12,229 nucleotides of DNA from Treponema sp. (GTDB lineage Bacteria; Spirochaetota; Spirochaetia; Treponematales; Breznakiellaceae). Position numbers and translations under genes: made by a program. This document shows, piece after piece, positions 6,350-12,229 of this stretch (positions within the stretch are counted from its first letter, which is position 1; every line of letters starts with the position of its first letter). The notes below the pieces were generated by a model. That model was not told the DNA's origin and made no database searches. It saw only the letters and a list, made by a program, of their open reading frames with translations. The stretch lies in the NCBI GenBank assembly GCA_031277045.1, contig JAISLX010000059.1:1-12229 (forward strand), given 5' to 3'.

Positions 6350-7591
6350 ATGAAATATTGGCAAGATTTAAGGTCTATAATCGTTGGGGACGCCTCTAAA
6401 TTCAGCCTCTCCGTGCGCCTGATTATCGCGTCCGTGTTTTTTGCTATCCTGATCGTTTTCCTGTGGCTTACCCCGGTTTTTTTCAGATGGCTTAAGGGCA
6501 GAGTTACCGTTTTTGGAAAGAAATTCATACCTACCCTTACCATCAGAAAATACAAACTTCTTGAAACAAACCAGGTCCTGAATGTACTCTACACGGTTCT
6601 TAACATCCTCAAATGGGCGGTGATGTTTCTGGAACTTTTCATTGCCATTCCGCTTGTCTTTAGCCTTTTTGAGCCGACACAGGATCTTGCCTCTACGCTT
6701 TTCGGCTATGTGTTGACGCCGCTAAGCCGGGTGCTGTACGGGTTTATTGAATACATACCGAACCTTATCACAATTATCGTCTTTGTTATTATCGCCCGTT
6801 ATACCGTGCGTTCCCTGAAATTTTTTGCCACCCGGATTGAACGGGGAAAACTTGTTATCCCCGGTTTTTATGCCGAATGGGCGCAGCCTACGTTCAACAT
6901 ACTCCGCTTTATTGTCTACGCTTTTACCATCGCGGTTATTTATCCGTATCTGCCCGGCTCCGATTCCAGAGCCTTCCAGGGGGTCTCGGTTTTTGTAGGT
7001 ATCGTCCTGTCGCTGGGATCCAGTTCCGCCATAGGCAACCTCGTGGCCGGCATTGTGCTTACCTACATGAGACCTTTTACCGTCGGCGACCGTATACAGA
7101 TACAGGGAGTTGTCGGCTTTGTGGTGGAAAAGTCTCCGATAGTAACGCGCATCAGAACCCACAAAAACGAATATGTTACGTTTCCCAACATGATGGTTCT
7201 TAATTCCAGCATCACCAACTATCATACATCCACCGCGGAAGATGAACAGGGGCTTATCCTTAACGCGGAGATAACTTTCGGCTATGGTACTCCCTGGCAA
7301 AAAGTCCACGAACTTTTGATTGAAAGCGCCCTTAAAACAGGCGGCGTCCTTGAAGAACCCAGGCCGTTCGTACTGCAGCTTTCGCTGGAAGATTTTTACG
7401 CCCGTTACCAGATTAACGCCTATACCAAAGACGTGGAGCATGTGCCGGCGATTTATTCAGAGCTGTTTGAAAATATCCAGAACAGTTTCCGCGATGCCGG
7501 CCTTGACATGACGGCGTCCCATTTTCGAATTAATCTTCCCCCGGAAAGCACGAAATATGTTCCGCCGCGCAAAAGCGATGCCGGTCTGTAA
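6350..7591 (+). CDS. MscS-family small-conductance mechanosensitive channel
   Basis: MscS channels sit in the inner membrane and open under tension to release solutes during hypo-osmotic shock. Five hydrophobic segments are visible at about 20-46, 86-107, 133-152, 182-201 and 210-240. The last is the pore helix, with the Gly/Ala/Ser pattern LSLGSSSAIGNLVAG (220-234) followed by the family hallmark RPFTVGD (241-247). The beta domain follows, with VGFVVEKSPIVTRIRT and the conserved FPN (278-280) then NYHTS. A C-terminal alpha/beta cytoplasmic domain extends to about 395. At 413 aa it is longer than E. coli MscS (286 aa), mainly from extra N-terminal membrane segments, as in many family members. 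It stands alone, with its own predicted promoter, and converges on the TPR gene with 3 nt between stop codons. Ion selectivity cannot be told from sequence. Confidence 0.9.
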   Translation: MKYWQDLRSIIVGDASKFSLSVRLIIASVFFAILIVFLWLTPVFFRWLKGRVTVFGKKFIPTLTIRKYKLLETNQVLNVLYTVLNILKWAVMFLELFIAIPLVFSLFEPTQDLASTLFGYVLTPLSRVLYGFIEYIPNLITIIVFVIIARYTVRSLKFFATRIERGKLVIPGFYAEWAQPTFNILRFIVYAFTIAVIYPYLPGSDSRAFQGVSVFVGIVLSLGSSSAIGNLVAGIVLTYMRPFTVGDRIQIQGVVGFVVEKSPIVTRIRTHKNEYVTFPNMMVLNSSITNYHTSTAEDEQGLILNAEITFGYGTPWQKVHELLIESALKTGGVLEEPRPFVLQLSLEDFYARYQINAYTKDVEHVPAIYSELFENIQNSFRDAGLDMTASHFRINLPPESTKYVPPRKSDAGL

Positions 7592-7594
7592 ACA

Positions 7595-8284
7595 CTATAC
7601 CCCCGGCGCCGGGCTCTGAGCCTGCCGCCGGGCCCGTTCCAGACCCTCGCCGGCGTCACGGTAATTGGGGTTAAGGGCCAAAGCCCTTTCGTAGGCTTCC
7701 GCCGCGGCGGCGAATTCCCCGGCGGATTCCCGAACCGAGCCGAGCCTGAACCACCACAGGAACATGCTGCCTTCAAGGCTTACCGCCGTGGTATAGGCTA
7801 TGTCGGCGTGAAGGTATCTTCTCTGGTTCCGGTAAATCTCGCCCATGAAAAAATACGCCGTGGAAGCCCGTTCACCGCGGGGCATCGCGTTAACATAACG
7901 CTGCATAAAGGTGAGGGAACGGCCATAGTCGTTAAGGTAAAAATACGCCTCGCCCATGGTTTCAACAATCCTGAAATCGCCGGCGTTGTAACGGAGGCCG
8001 CGCTCTCCCCAGCTTATCACCTCGCCGTAACGCCGCTGGCGAAGCATGGCCCAGGTAAGAACGGTATAGGAATCCATGTTGGAAGGATTGCGGGAAAGTT
8101 CTTCGGTACATATCCGTATCGCTTCGTTGTAGTACACGTTGGCGTCGTCCGCGCGGCCCCGGCCTTCCAGATCCCGGCCAATACGGTAGTTTTGCAGCGC
8201 GTCGGGCCGTAACGATTCCTGGGTTTGGGCAAAAAGCGAAAGGCCGGCGAAAAACAGCGCGGCCGTAAAAACGAAACGTTTCAT
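7595..8284 (-). CDS. Exported tetratricopeptide-repeat protein
   Basis: The chosen start gives a classical signal peptide: basic MKR, a hydrophobic core, then LSLFAQ (cleavage probably after FA). It has no lipobox cysteine, so a soluble periplasmic protein is likely. About five TPR units follow, seen as repeated helical pairs such as WAMLRQRRYGEVISWGERGL, GEAYFYLNDYGRSLTFMQRY, GEIYRNQRRYLHADIAYTTA and AGEFAAAAEAYERALALNPN. TPRs mediate protein-protein contacts, and the partner is unknown. The start is uncertain. An in-frame ATG at 8335 adds 17 residues and lies 7 nt after a -10-like box. The ATG at 8284 has only GGAAG upstream, in a small hairpin (8286-8299). It follows nfnB on the same strand and may also be cotranscribed with it. 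Its stop codon nearly abuts that of the convergent mscS-like gene, and a 12-bp perfect palindrome (7602-7613) lies in its final codons. Confidence 0.8.
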   Translation of the reverse strand: MKRFVFTAALFFAGLSLFAQTQESLRPDALQNYRIGRDLEGRGRADDANVYYNEAIRICTEELSRNPSNMDSYTVLTWAMLRQRRYGEVISWGERGLRYNAGDFRIVETMGEAYFYLNDYGRSLTFMQRYVNAMPRGERASTAYFFMGEIYRNQRRYLHADIAYTTAVSLEGSMFLWWFRLGSVRESAGEFAAAAEAYERALALNPNYRDAGEGLERARRQAQSPAPGV

Positions 8285-8285
8285 C

Positions 8286-8299
8286 CGGAAAAACTTCCG
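8286..8299 (-). promoter_or_regulatory. Hairpin masking the weak ribosome binding site before ATG 8284
   Basis: On the minus strand CGGAA-GTTT-TTCCG (8299-8286) forms a 5-bp stem that includes the GGAAG ribosome-binding-like sequence and ends 1 nt before ATG 8284. Another 5-bp stem (8303-8307/8313-8317) lies upstream. This either regulates translation from 8284 or argues that the real start is the upstream ATG at 8335. Confidence 0.3.
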
Positions 8300-8341
8300 C
8301 CTGACGGATGTACCGTCTTTTTCTCTTTGAAGCATGGTTCT

Positions 8342-8373
8342 AATATACTACCATTATTCCAGCAGTTTGTTAA
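8342..8373 (-). promoter_or_regulatory. Possible promoter of the TPR gene
   Basis: On the minus strand TATATT (8347-8342) is a 5/6 -10 box ending 7 nt before the A of ATG 8335. The best -35, TTAACA (8373-8368, 5/6), is 20 nt away, longer than ideal. It overlaps the end of nfnB, so the TPR gene could be transcribed both from here and by read-through. Confidence 0.35.
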
Positions 8374-9874
8374 TTGCCGCCGCGGCCCTGCGGCCTTCGC
8401 CCATCGCGAGGATTACCGTGGCCGCCCCAAGAACGATGTCGCCACCGGCGTAGACCCGGTCCAGGCTGGTCTTTTGTGTTTCGTCCACGATGATCCGGCC
8501 TCGTTTATCGGCCTGAAGATTTTCCGTGGTTCTGGTCAAAAGGGGATTGGACTCGTTTCCCAGGGCGACGATGACGGTGTCGCAGTTGTACACATACTCC
8601 GAGCCTTTAATCGCCACGGGGCTGCGGCGGCCCGAATCGTCCGGTTCGCCAAGCTCGTATTTGAGGAGTTCCATTCCCGTAACCCTGCCCTGATCGTCAC
8701 CGAGAAAGCGCACCGGGTTCCGCAAAAAATCAAAGACAATGCCCTCTTCTATGGCGTGGGCGACTTCTTCCGCCCGGGCCGGCATTTCGCTCCTCGTCCG
8801 CCTGTAGATAACGTGGACTTCCTCCGAACCGAGCCGCAGCGCCATGCGCGCCGCGTCCATGGCTACGTTTCCGCCGCCGATAACCGCGGTTATCTTTGAA
8901 CGGTACATCGGAGTGGCGGCTTTTTCCGCGTCATAGGCCTTCATCAAATTCGCGCGGGTAAGGTATTCGTTGGCGCTCATCACCCCGACAAGATTTTCAC
9001 CGGGACAGCCGAGGAATTTCGGGAGGCCCGCCCCGACGCCGATAAACACCGCGTCGTAGCCGTTTCGGAGCGGATCGCCGCCGTCCTTGTCGAGCATTTC
9101 CCCAATGGTTCCCGTTCGGCCCGCGAGGAAATTTGTCTCGATCTTTACGCCCATTTTGGAAAGTATGTTGACTTCGGCCTGTACGATGGATTTGGGAAGG
9201 CGGAATTCCGGAATGCCGTATACCATAACCCCGCCGGGCTTGTGGAACGCTTCCAGTATCGTGACCGCGTGACCTTCGCGGGCAATGTCGGCGGCGACGG
9301 TAAGCCCCGCGGGGCCCGACCCGATAACGGCGGCTTTTTTGCCCGTTGGGGGTTTTACCGCCGGAACGGTTACCCTGTTGTTTTCCCGCTCCCAGTCGGC
9401 GACAAAGCGTTCAAGGCGGCCGATGGCGACGGCCAGCTCGGTATTTTTCAGCATCTTTCCCAGCGTACATTCTGCCTGACACTGTTTTTCCTGCGGACAG
9501 ACCCTTCCGCATACCGCGGGGAGCAGGTTTGTTTCCTTGATGATGTCCACCGCCGCCTTGAAATCGCCGTTCTGGATTTCGGCGATAAAACGGGGAATCG
9601 GCACCGCTACGGGACAGCCGGAAACGCAGGGCTGATTTTTACAGCCAAGACAGCGTTCGGCTTCAAGCCGGGCCTGGGCTTCCCCATAACCGAGGGCGAC
9701 TTCACTTACGTTTTTTCCGCGCTCGACAGGATCCTGCGCCGGCATATCCTGTGCCGGAATCGCGGCGCGGTCTTTCGCGCTGAGCCGCCCGTCTGCGGCT
9801 TTTTTTTCAAGTATCCCTTTAAGCAGCGTTTCGGCTTCGGCGTTTAATTGGACGGAAGTTTTATGTTCGCTCAT
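8354..9874 (-). CDS. nfnB: NfnB-type large subunit: NAD(P)-dependent flavoprotein of the GltD/glutamate synthase small-subunit family
   Basis: With the adjacent NfnA this should form NADH-dependent reduced ferredoxin:NADP+ oxidoreductase, a cytoplasmic electron-bifurcating enzyme. Two [4Fe-4S] sites are visible in the N-terminal domain: C75, C78, C83, C87 and C122, C126, C132, C136. The first Rossmann motif GSGPAG (185-190) binds FAD and the second GGGNVAMD (333-340), followed by YRR, binds NAD(P)H. The FAD-closing motif YAGGDIVLGAATV lies at 475-487 near the C-terminus. The length of 506 aa fits the family. The start is ATG 9874, with GGGAG 7 nt upstream inside the end of nfnA and only 2 nt between stop and start, so the pair is translationally linked. 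Annotation pipelines often call this gltA (glutamate synthase small subunit), but no GltB-type large subunit is present and the partner points to Nfn or the related sulfide dehydrogenase SudAB. Confidence 0.88.
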   Translation of the reverse strand: MSEHKTSVQLNAEAETLLKGILEKKAADGRLSAKDRAAIPAQDMPAQDPVERGKNVSEVALGYGEAQARLEAERCLGCKNQPCVSGCPVAVPIPRFIAEIQNGDFKAAVDIIKETNLLPAVCGRVCPQEKQCQAECTLGKMLKNTELAVAIGRLERFVADWERENNRVTVPAVKPPTGKKAAVIGSGPAGLTVAADIAREGHAVTILEAFHKPGGVMVYGIPEFRLPKSIVQAEVNILSKMGVKIETNFLAGRTGTIGEMLDKDGGDPLRNGYDAVFIGVGAGLPKFLGCPGENLVGVMSANEYLTRANLMKAYDAEKAATPMYRSKITAVIGGGNVAMDAARMALRLGSEEVHVIYRRTRSEMPARAEEVAHAIEEGIVFDFLRNPVRFLGDDQGRVTGMELLKYELGEPDDSGRRSPVAIKGSEYVYNCDTVIVALGNESNPLLTRTTENLQADKRGRIIVDETQKTSLDRVYAGGDIVLGAATVILAMGEGRRAAAAINKLLE

Positions 9875-9876
9875 TG

Positions 9877-10740
9877 TTACGCTCCCTGCTTTGCGCCGTG
9901 GGGTTTCATTCCCAGGCCTATATGACAGCGGTGATGATCTTCATCCTCGCGGGCCTTGAACGCTTTCATACGGAGCATCATGTTATCGAAATCAACCTTG
10001 TGACCGTCAAACTCCGGGCCGTCAACGCAGACAAACTTTGTCTGGCCGCCGTCGGTAACCCGGCAGCCGCCGCACATGCCGGTTCCGTCAATCATAATCG
10101 TGTTAAGCGATACAAGGATCGGTACGTCAAATTCCGCCGTGGTTTTTTCACAAAACTTCATCATAACAGGCGGGCCGATGGCGACGGTCATGTCGGGTTT
10201 CGGGTTTTTCGCGCAGTATTCCTTGAGGGGCTCGGTAACCAGCGCCTTCCGGCCGTAAGAGCCGTCGTCTGTTACCACGGTCAACTCATCGGCGTATTGC
10301 TTCATCCTGTCTTCAAAGATCACAAGCTCTTTCATCCGCGCCCCGATAATTACCGCCACGTGGTTTCCCGCGGTTTTCATTGCCTGGACAATCGGAAAAA
10401 GCGGCGCCACGCCGATACCGCCGCCGACGCAGACCACGTTGCCGAATTTTTCGATATGGGTCGGATTCCCCAGCGGCCCCAAAATGTTTTCGATATAGTC
10501 GCCTTCATTTTTGACTGCCAGATTGTGGGTAGTAGCGCCGACGGTCTGGAACACCATGGTTACCGTTCCCGTTCCGGCGTCAGCGTCGGCAATGGTCAGG
10601 GGGATGCGTTCCCCCCAGTCGGTGTCCGCCTGCACGATAACAAACTGCCCGGCTCTGCGCGAACGGGCAATAAGCGGCGCTTCCACGACCATTTCGTAGA
10701 CTTCTTCGGAAAGCCGCTTTTTTGAAAGGATCCTGTTCAT
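9877..10740 (-). CDS. nfnA: NfnA-type small subunit: FAD/NAD- and [2Fe-2S]-binding ferredoxin-NADP+ reductase subunit
   Basis: This subunit carries FAD, the NAD(H) site and a [2Fe-2S] cluster, and passes electrons to NfnB. Visible features are the FAD-binding RIPLTI (45-50), the nucleotide-binding glycine loop VGGGIGVAPLFP (105-116), the NAD-domain end AIGPPVMM (187-194), and a C-terminal cluster motif with C223, C226 and C238. D218 sits where the Nfn structure has an Asp as fourth ligand, as I recall from the Thermotoga enzyme. The 287-aa length is typical of the family, which also includes PyrK-like dihydroorotate dehydrogenase electron-transfer subunits and SudB. The immediate neighbour NfnB makes Nfn the best call. 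The start is ATG 10740, with AGGAG 5 nt upstream. The gene before it ends in a terminator, so it needs its own promoter, but I see no convincing -35/-10 pair in 10741-10845. Confidence 0.88.
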   Translation of the reverse strand: MNRILSKKRLSEEVYEMVVEAPLIARSRRAGQFVIVQADTDWGERIPLTIADADAGTGTVTMVFQTVGATTHNLAVKNEGDYIENILGPLGNPTHIEKFGNVVCVGGGIGVAPLFPIVQAMKTAGNHVAVIIGARMKELVIFEDRMKQYADELTVVTDDGSYGRKALVTEPLKEYCAKNPKPDMTVAIGPPVMMKFCEKTTAEFDVPILVSLNTIMIDGTGMCGGCRVTDGGQTKFVCVDGPEFDGHKVDFDNMMLRMKAFKAREDEDHHRCHIGLGMKPHGAKQGA

Positions 10741-10845
10741 TAAAACTCCTGATATTTAGTGTTCGTCCGCAAAACCGATGGAAAAATGAAGCTTCTCAAA
10801 AGTTAACCGGGTTTTGGAAAAAACGCAAGTGAAAAAGCGGGTTTT

Positions 10846-10866
10846 AAAAAAACCGGCTTTTGCCGG
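10846..10866 (-). terminator. Intrinsic terminator of the uracil-DNA-glycosylase-like gene
   Basis: Read on the minus strand, CCGGC-AAAA-GCCGG (10866-10853) is a perfect 5-bp GC stem followed by seven T (10852-10846), starting 2 nt after the TAG stop of the upstream gene. This is a textbook rho-independent terminator and isolates that gene from nfnAB. Confidence 0.9.
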
Positions 10867-10868
10867 AA

Positions 10869-11624
10869 CTACCCCAGTACCCGCTCCCGGTATGCCGCCC
10901 CGATACGCTCAAGGCTTTGGGAACATTTTTCGCCGGGCAGGGCTTTTTTACGCAGATCGATCGTAAACTGGTTCATCGAAAAATGGCGGAACAACAGCAG
11001 GCTGTCGTTGAATAACGGATCGGCGGCGCACAGTTCTTTAAGCTTTTCCGTGTACGCCTCGAAGACGCCGCCTTTTTTCATCTCCGAATAGCCGATTATC
11101 CAGACGGGCAGGGGATTTTTTTTCGACAGGCCGTTTTTCGGCGCCCCGGCCGTTTTTGTCAGCGCGTCCCAGAATTCGTAAAGCAGTTCCGCCATAAACC
11201 GCTGGGAAGAAACGACGGCATCGGTGAGTTTTTTGCCGCCCAGGCGGCACAGTTCTTTCAGCTCAACGGTACGGGGAGTGTGTATCGGCGTTTTATTGAG
11301 GATAAGTACGTTTTCGCGGAAATCCACACCCAGCTTCCCGTTATTCCGGAAAAAAGTTTCGGCGATTTTTCCCGAAGGGCCGACAAGGTAACGTCCCTGT
11401 TCCTGTTCCCGGCGGCCGGGGTTGTCGCCCACAAGGATCAGCCTGATGCCGCCGGACTCTTCGCCGATGGCCCCGTTAAACACGGCCGGTTTTTGAACCG
11501 TGTACGAAGGCCCTTCCCGCTGGTCTACAAGCTTCTGTATGTGCCCGGCCAGATTCGGCAGGGCGGCGATTCCGTCCACGAGCGTGCGGTAACGCTTGAC
11601 GGCTTTGTTGAAGGCATGGTTCAT
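10869..11624 (-). CDS. Uracil-DNA glycosylase superfamily protein with a GDNPG active-site motif
   Basis: Members of this fold remove uracil or other damaged bases from DNA to start base-excision repair. Motif 1 is LVGDNPG (64-70), followed by QGRYLVGPSGK (76-86), which resembles the G-x-x-x-V-G-x-x-G-K strand/helix of family-4-like enzymes. NVLILNKTPIHTP (105-117) matches the usual second strand (…TNvvKxrPP). Motif 2 is H214-F-S216 near the C-terminus, the place of the family's HPS or HxSP leucine-loop histidine. It has only C126, C199 and C234, so the four-cysteine [4Fe-4S] set of families 4/5 is absent. The length is 251 aa. The start is ATG 11624. It has no clear Shine-Dalgarno and lies 7 nt after a predicted -10 box. 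Single-gene unit closed by a terminator. The subfamily is uncertain and substrate specificity cannot be given. Confidence 0.75.
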   Translation of the reverse strand: MNHAFNKAVKRYRTLVDGIAALPNLAGHIQKLVDQREGPSYTVQKPAVFNGAIGEESGGIRLILVGDNPGRREQEQGRYLVGPSGKIAETFFRNNGKLGVDFRENVLILNKTPIHTPRTVELKELCRLGGKKLTDAVVSSQRFMAELLYEFWDALTKTAGAPKNGLSKKNPLPVWIIGYSEMKKGGVFEAYTEKLKELCAADPLFNDSLLLFRHFSMNQFTIDLRKKALPGEKCSQSLERIGAAYRERVLG

Positions 11625-11630
11625 GTGTCC

Positions 11631-11659
11631 AATGTACCGCAGGGATTTGATCCCCTCAA
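11631..11659 (-). promoter_or_regulatory. Predicted promoter placing the glycosylase-like start codon at +1 (leaderless)
   Basis: On the minus strand TTGAGG (11659-11654), a 17-nt spacer and TACATT (11636-11631) form a 4/6 + 4/6 promoter. The ATG at 11624 starts 7 nt after the -10 box with no Shine-Dalgarno between. The geometry matches that seen before the thrC-like and mscS-like genes. Confidence 0.5.
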
Positions 11660-11684
11660 GTAACGGTGATACGCCGGTGACAGC

Positions 11685-11713
11685 TTGACATGACGTGAAA
11701 TTTATTTGATAAT
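11685..11713 (+). promoter_or_regulatory. Strong predicted sigma-70 promoter of the membrane sensor gene
   Basis: A consensus -35 TTGACA (11685-11690), a 17-nt spacer and GATAAT (11708-11713, 5/6) make this the best promoter in the window. Transcription should start near 11720, leaving a leader of about 80 nt. A short inverted repeat ATTCC-TATC-GGAAT (11712-11725) straddles the end of the -10 box and the start site and could be an operator. A strong GGGAGGA (11758-11764) lies in the leader, 37 nt before the chosen ATG. Confidence 0.7.
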
Positions 11714-11800
11714 TCCTATCGGAATACTATTATTTTAATGCAATAGATATTTTCCTCGGGAGGATTGTACCTATTGCCGTTTTTCATAAGGACAGAAGGC

Positions 11801-12229
11801 ATGAAAACCACAGCGAAAGGCGTTGTAACGCCTTTAAAGAAAAGTTTCAGACTGTTTTCCATCGTGTTTTTTTCCATCATCATTTCAGGTGGAGCGGCGG
11901 CGTTTGTCTTTGCCATGCTGCGCGTCCAGGACAAAGCGGCCAGCCAGGAACTCAACCTGCTTGCGGAACAGGTAAACCTTCGTCTTTCCGGCGCGGTGAA
12001 CAGGGAGCTGAGCATCGTTCTCAAGGTGGCCGCTACGCCGGTTGTCAGGCGCTATTTCCTCGACCCGGAAAATAAGGAATTTGCCACAGCGGCGTTTGAG
12101 GAATTTGAGGCGGTCCGCAGCCAGTTTGGGAACACCCTGTTTTACTGGATAAACGACATTGACAAAAGATTTTACGCCGACGGGGCCTTTAAGTATGTGG
12201 TTGAGCCCAACGAGGACAAAGAAGAATAT
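11801..12229 (+). CDS. N-terminus of a membrane sensor, probably a methyl-accepting chemotaxis protein (partial)
   Basis: The frame runs 143 codons to the right edge without a stop. A short basic cytoplasmic tail (MKTTAKGVVTPLKKSFR) precedes one membrane helix at about 18-43, then an extracytoplasmic helical stretch (QDKAASQELNLLAEQVNLRL) and the start of a Cache-type ligand-binding fold, including FYWINDIDKRFYADG (about 116-130). This arrangement is common in spirochaete chemoreceptors, but the diagnostic HAMP and signalling domains lie outside the window. A histidine kinase or diguanylate cyclase with the same sensor front is possible. ATG 11801 is chosen because AAGGA lies 8 nt upstream. 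An in-frame TTG at 11774, 10 nt after the stronger GGGAGGA, is an alternative that would add nine residues. Confidence 0.7.
   Translation, partial: MKTTAKGVVTPLKKSFRLFSIVFFSIIISGGAAAFVFAMLRVQDKAASQELNLLAEQVNLRLSGAVNRELSIVLKVAATPVVRRYFLDPENKEFATAAFEEFEAVRSQFGNTLFYWINDIDKRFYADGAFKYVVEPNEDKEEY

Noticed and set aside
9874..10725. A 283-codon open frame antisense to nfnA
   Set aside because: It mirrors the real gene's coding frame. The minus-strand protein has FAD, NAD and [2Fe-2S] motifs and a proper ribosome binding site.
10800..10845. Repeated CGGGTTTT (10808-10815 and 10838-10845) near A-rich DNA as a second terminator or repeat element
   Set aside because: Only two short imperfect copies and no stable stem. 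The strong terminator at 10846-10866 explains the local end signal.
1..12229. tRNA/rRNA genes, CRISPR arrays, insertion sequences or prophage
   Set aside because: No cloverleaf, no regularly spaced direct repeats, no transposase or integrase motifs, and no terminal inverted repeats or target duplications were seen.

Overview
The window looks like chromosomal DNA of a Treponema-like spirochaete, possibly of the insect-gut type. The basis is moderately high GC content, an SMC with no recognisable hinge, a large sensory-receptor start and an NfnAB-type pair suited to anaerobic fermentative or acetogenic metabolism. That placement is inference (about 0.5 confidence). Nothing resembles phage, an insertion sequence, CRISPR or a tRNA/rRNA. 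The eight complete genes read as intact chromosomal genes.

Layout. Bases 1-120 hold the 3' end of an unrecognised + strand gene. Bases 93-391 form a chain of short perfect inverted repeats between that gene and the convergent smc gene (396-3359, - strand). Bases 3360-3713 are a divergent control region, with a promoter for smc on one side and a promoter plus a perfect palindrome for a sugar-type ABC ATPase (ugpC/msmK/malK family, 3714-4817) on the other. Two + strand genes follow: a threonine-synthase-like protein (4916-6304) and an MscS-family channel (6350-7591). MscS converges, with a 3-nt gap, on a - strand block read right to left as nfnA (10740-9877), nfnB (9874-8354) and an exported TPR protein (8284 or 8335 to 7595). 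A uracil-DNA-glycosylase-superfamily gene (11624-10869) ends in a clear intrinsic terminator upstream of nfnA. A second divergent control region (11625-11800) separates it from a + strand gene running off the window, the N-terminus of a membrane sensor, probably a chemotaxis receptor.

How the genes relate. NfnA and NfnB should form one flavin/iron-sulfur enzyme linking NADH, NADPH and ferredoxin. The ATPase stands alone without permeases and may energise sugar importers encoded elsewhere. The other genes are separate units.

Most notable observations: (1) the threonine-synthase homologue has leucine where the PLP-binding lysine should be, plus other active-site changes, so it looks like a conserved-length pseudoenzyme; (2) the SMC has two coiled-coil arms joined by a short Ala/Gly/Pro-rich linker instead of a hinge; (3) three genes, perhaps four, have a -10 box ending 6-7 nt before the start codon and no usable Shine-Dalgarno, which predicts leaderless mRNAs, while other genes in the window have normal ribosome binding sites; (4) a 23-bp palindrome covers the predicted transcription start and ribosome binding site of the ABC ATPase.
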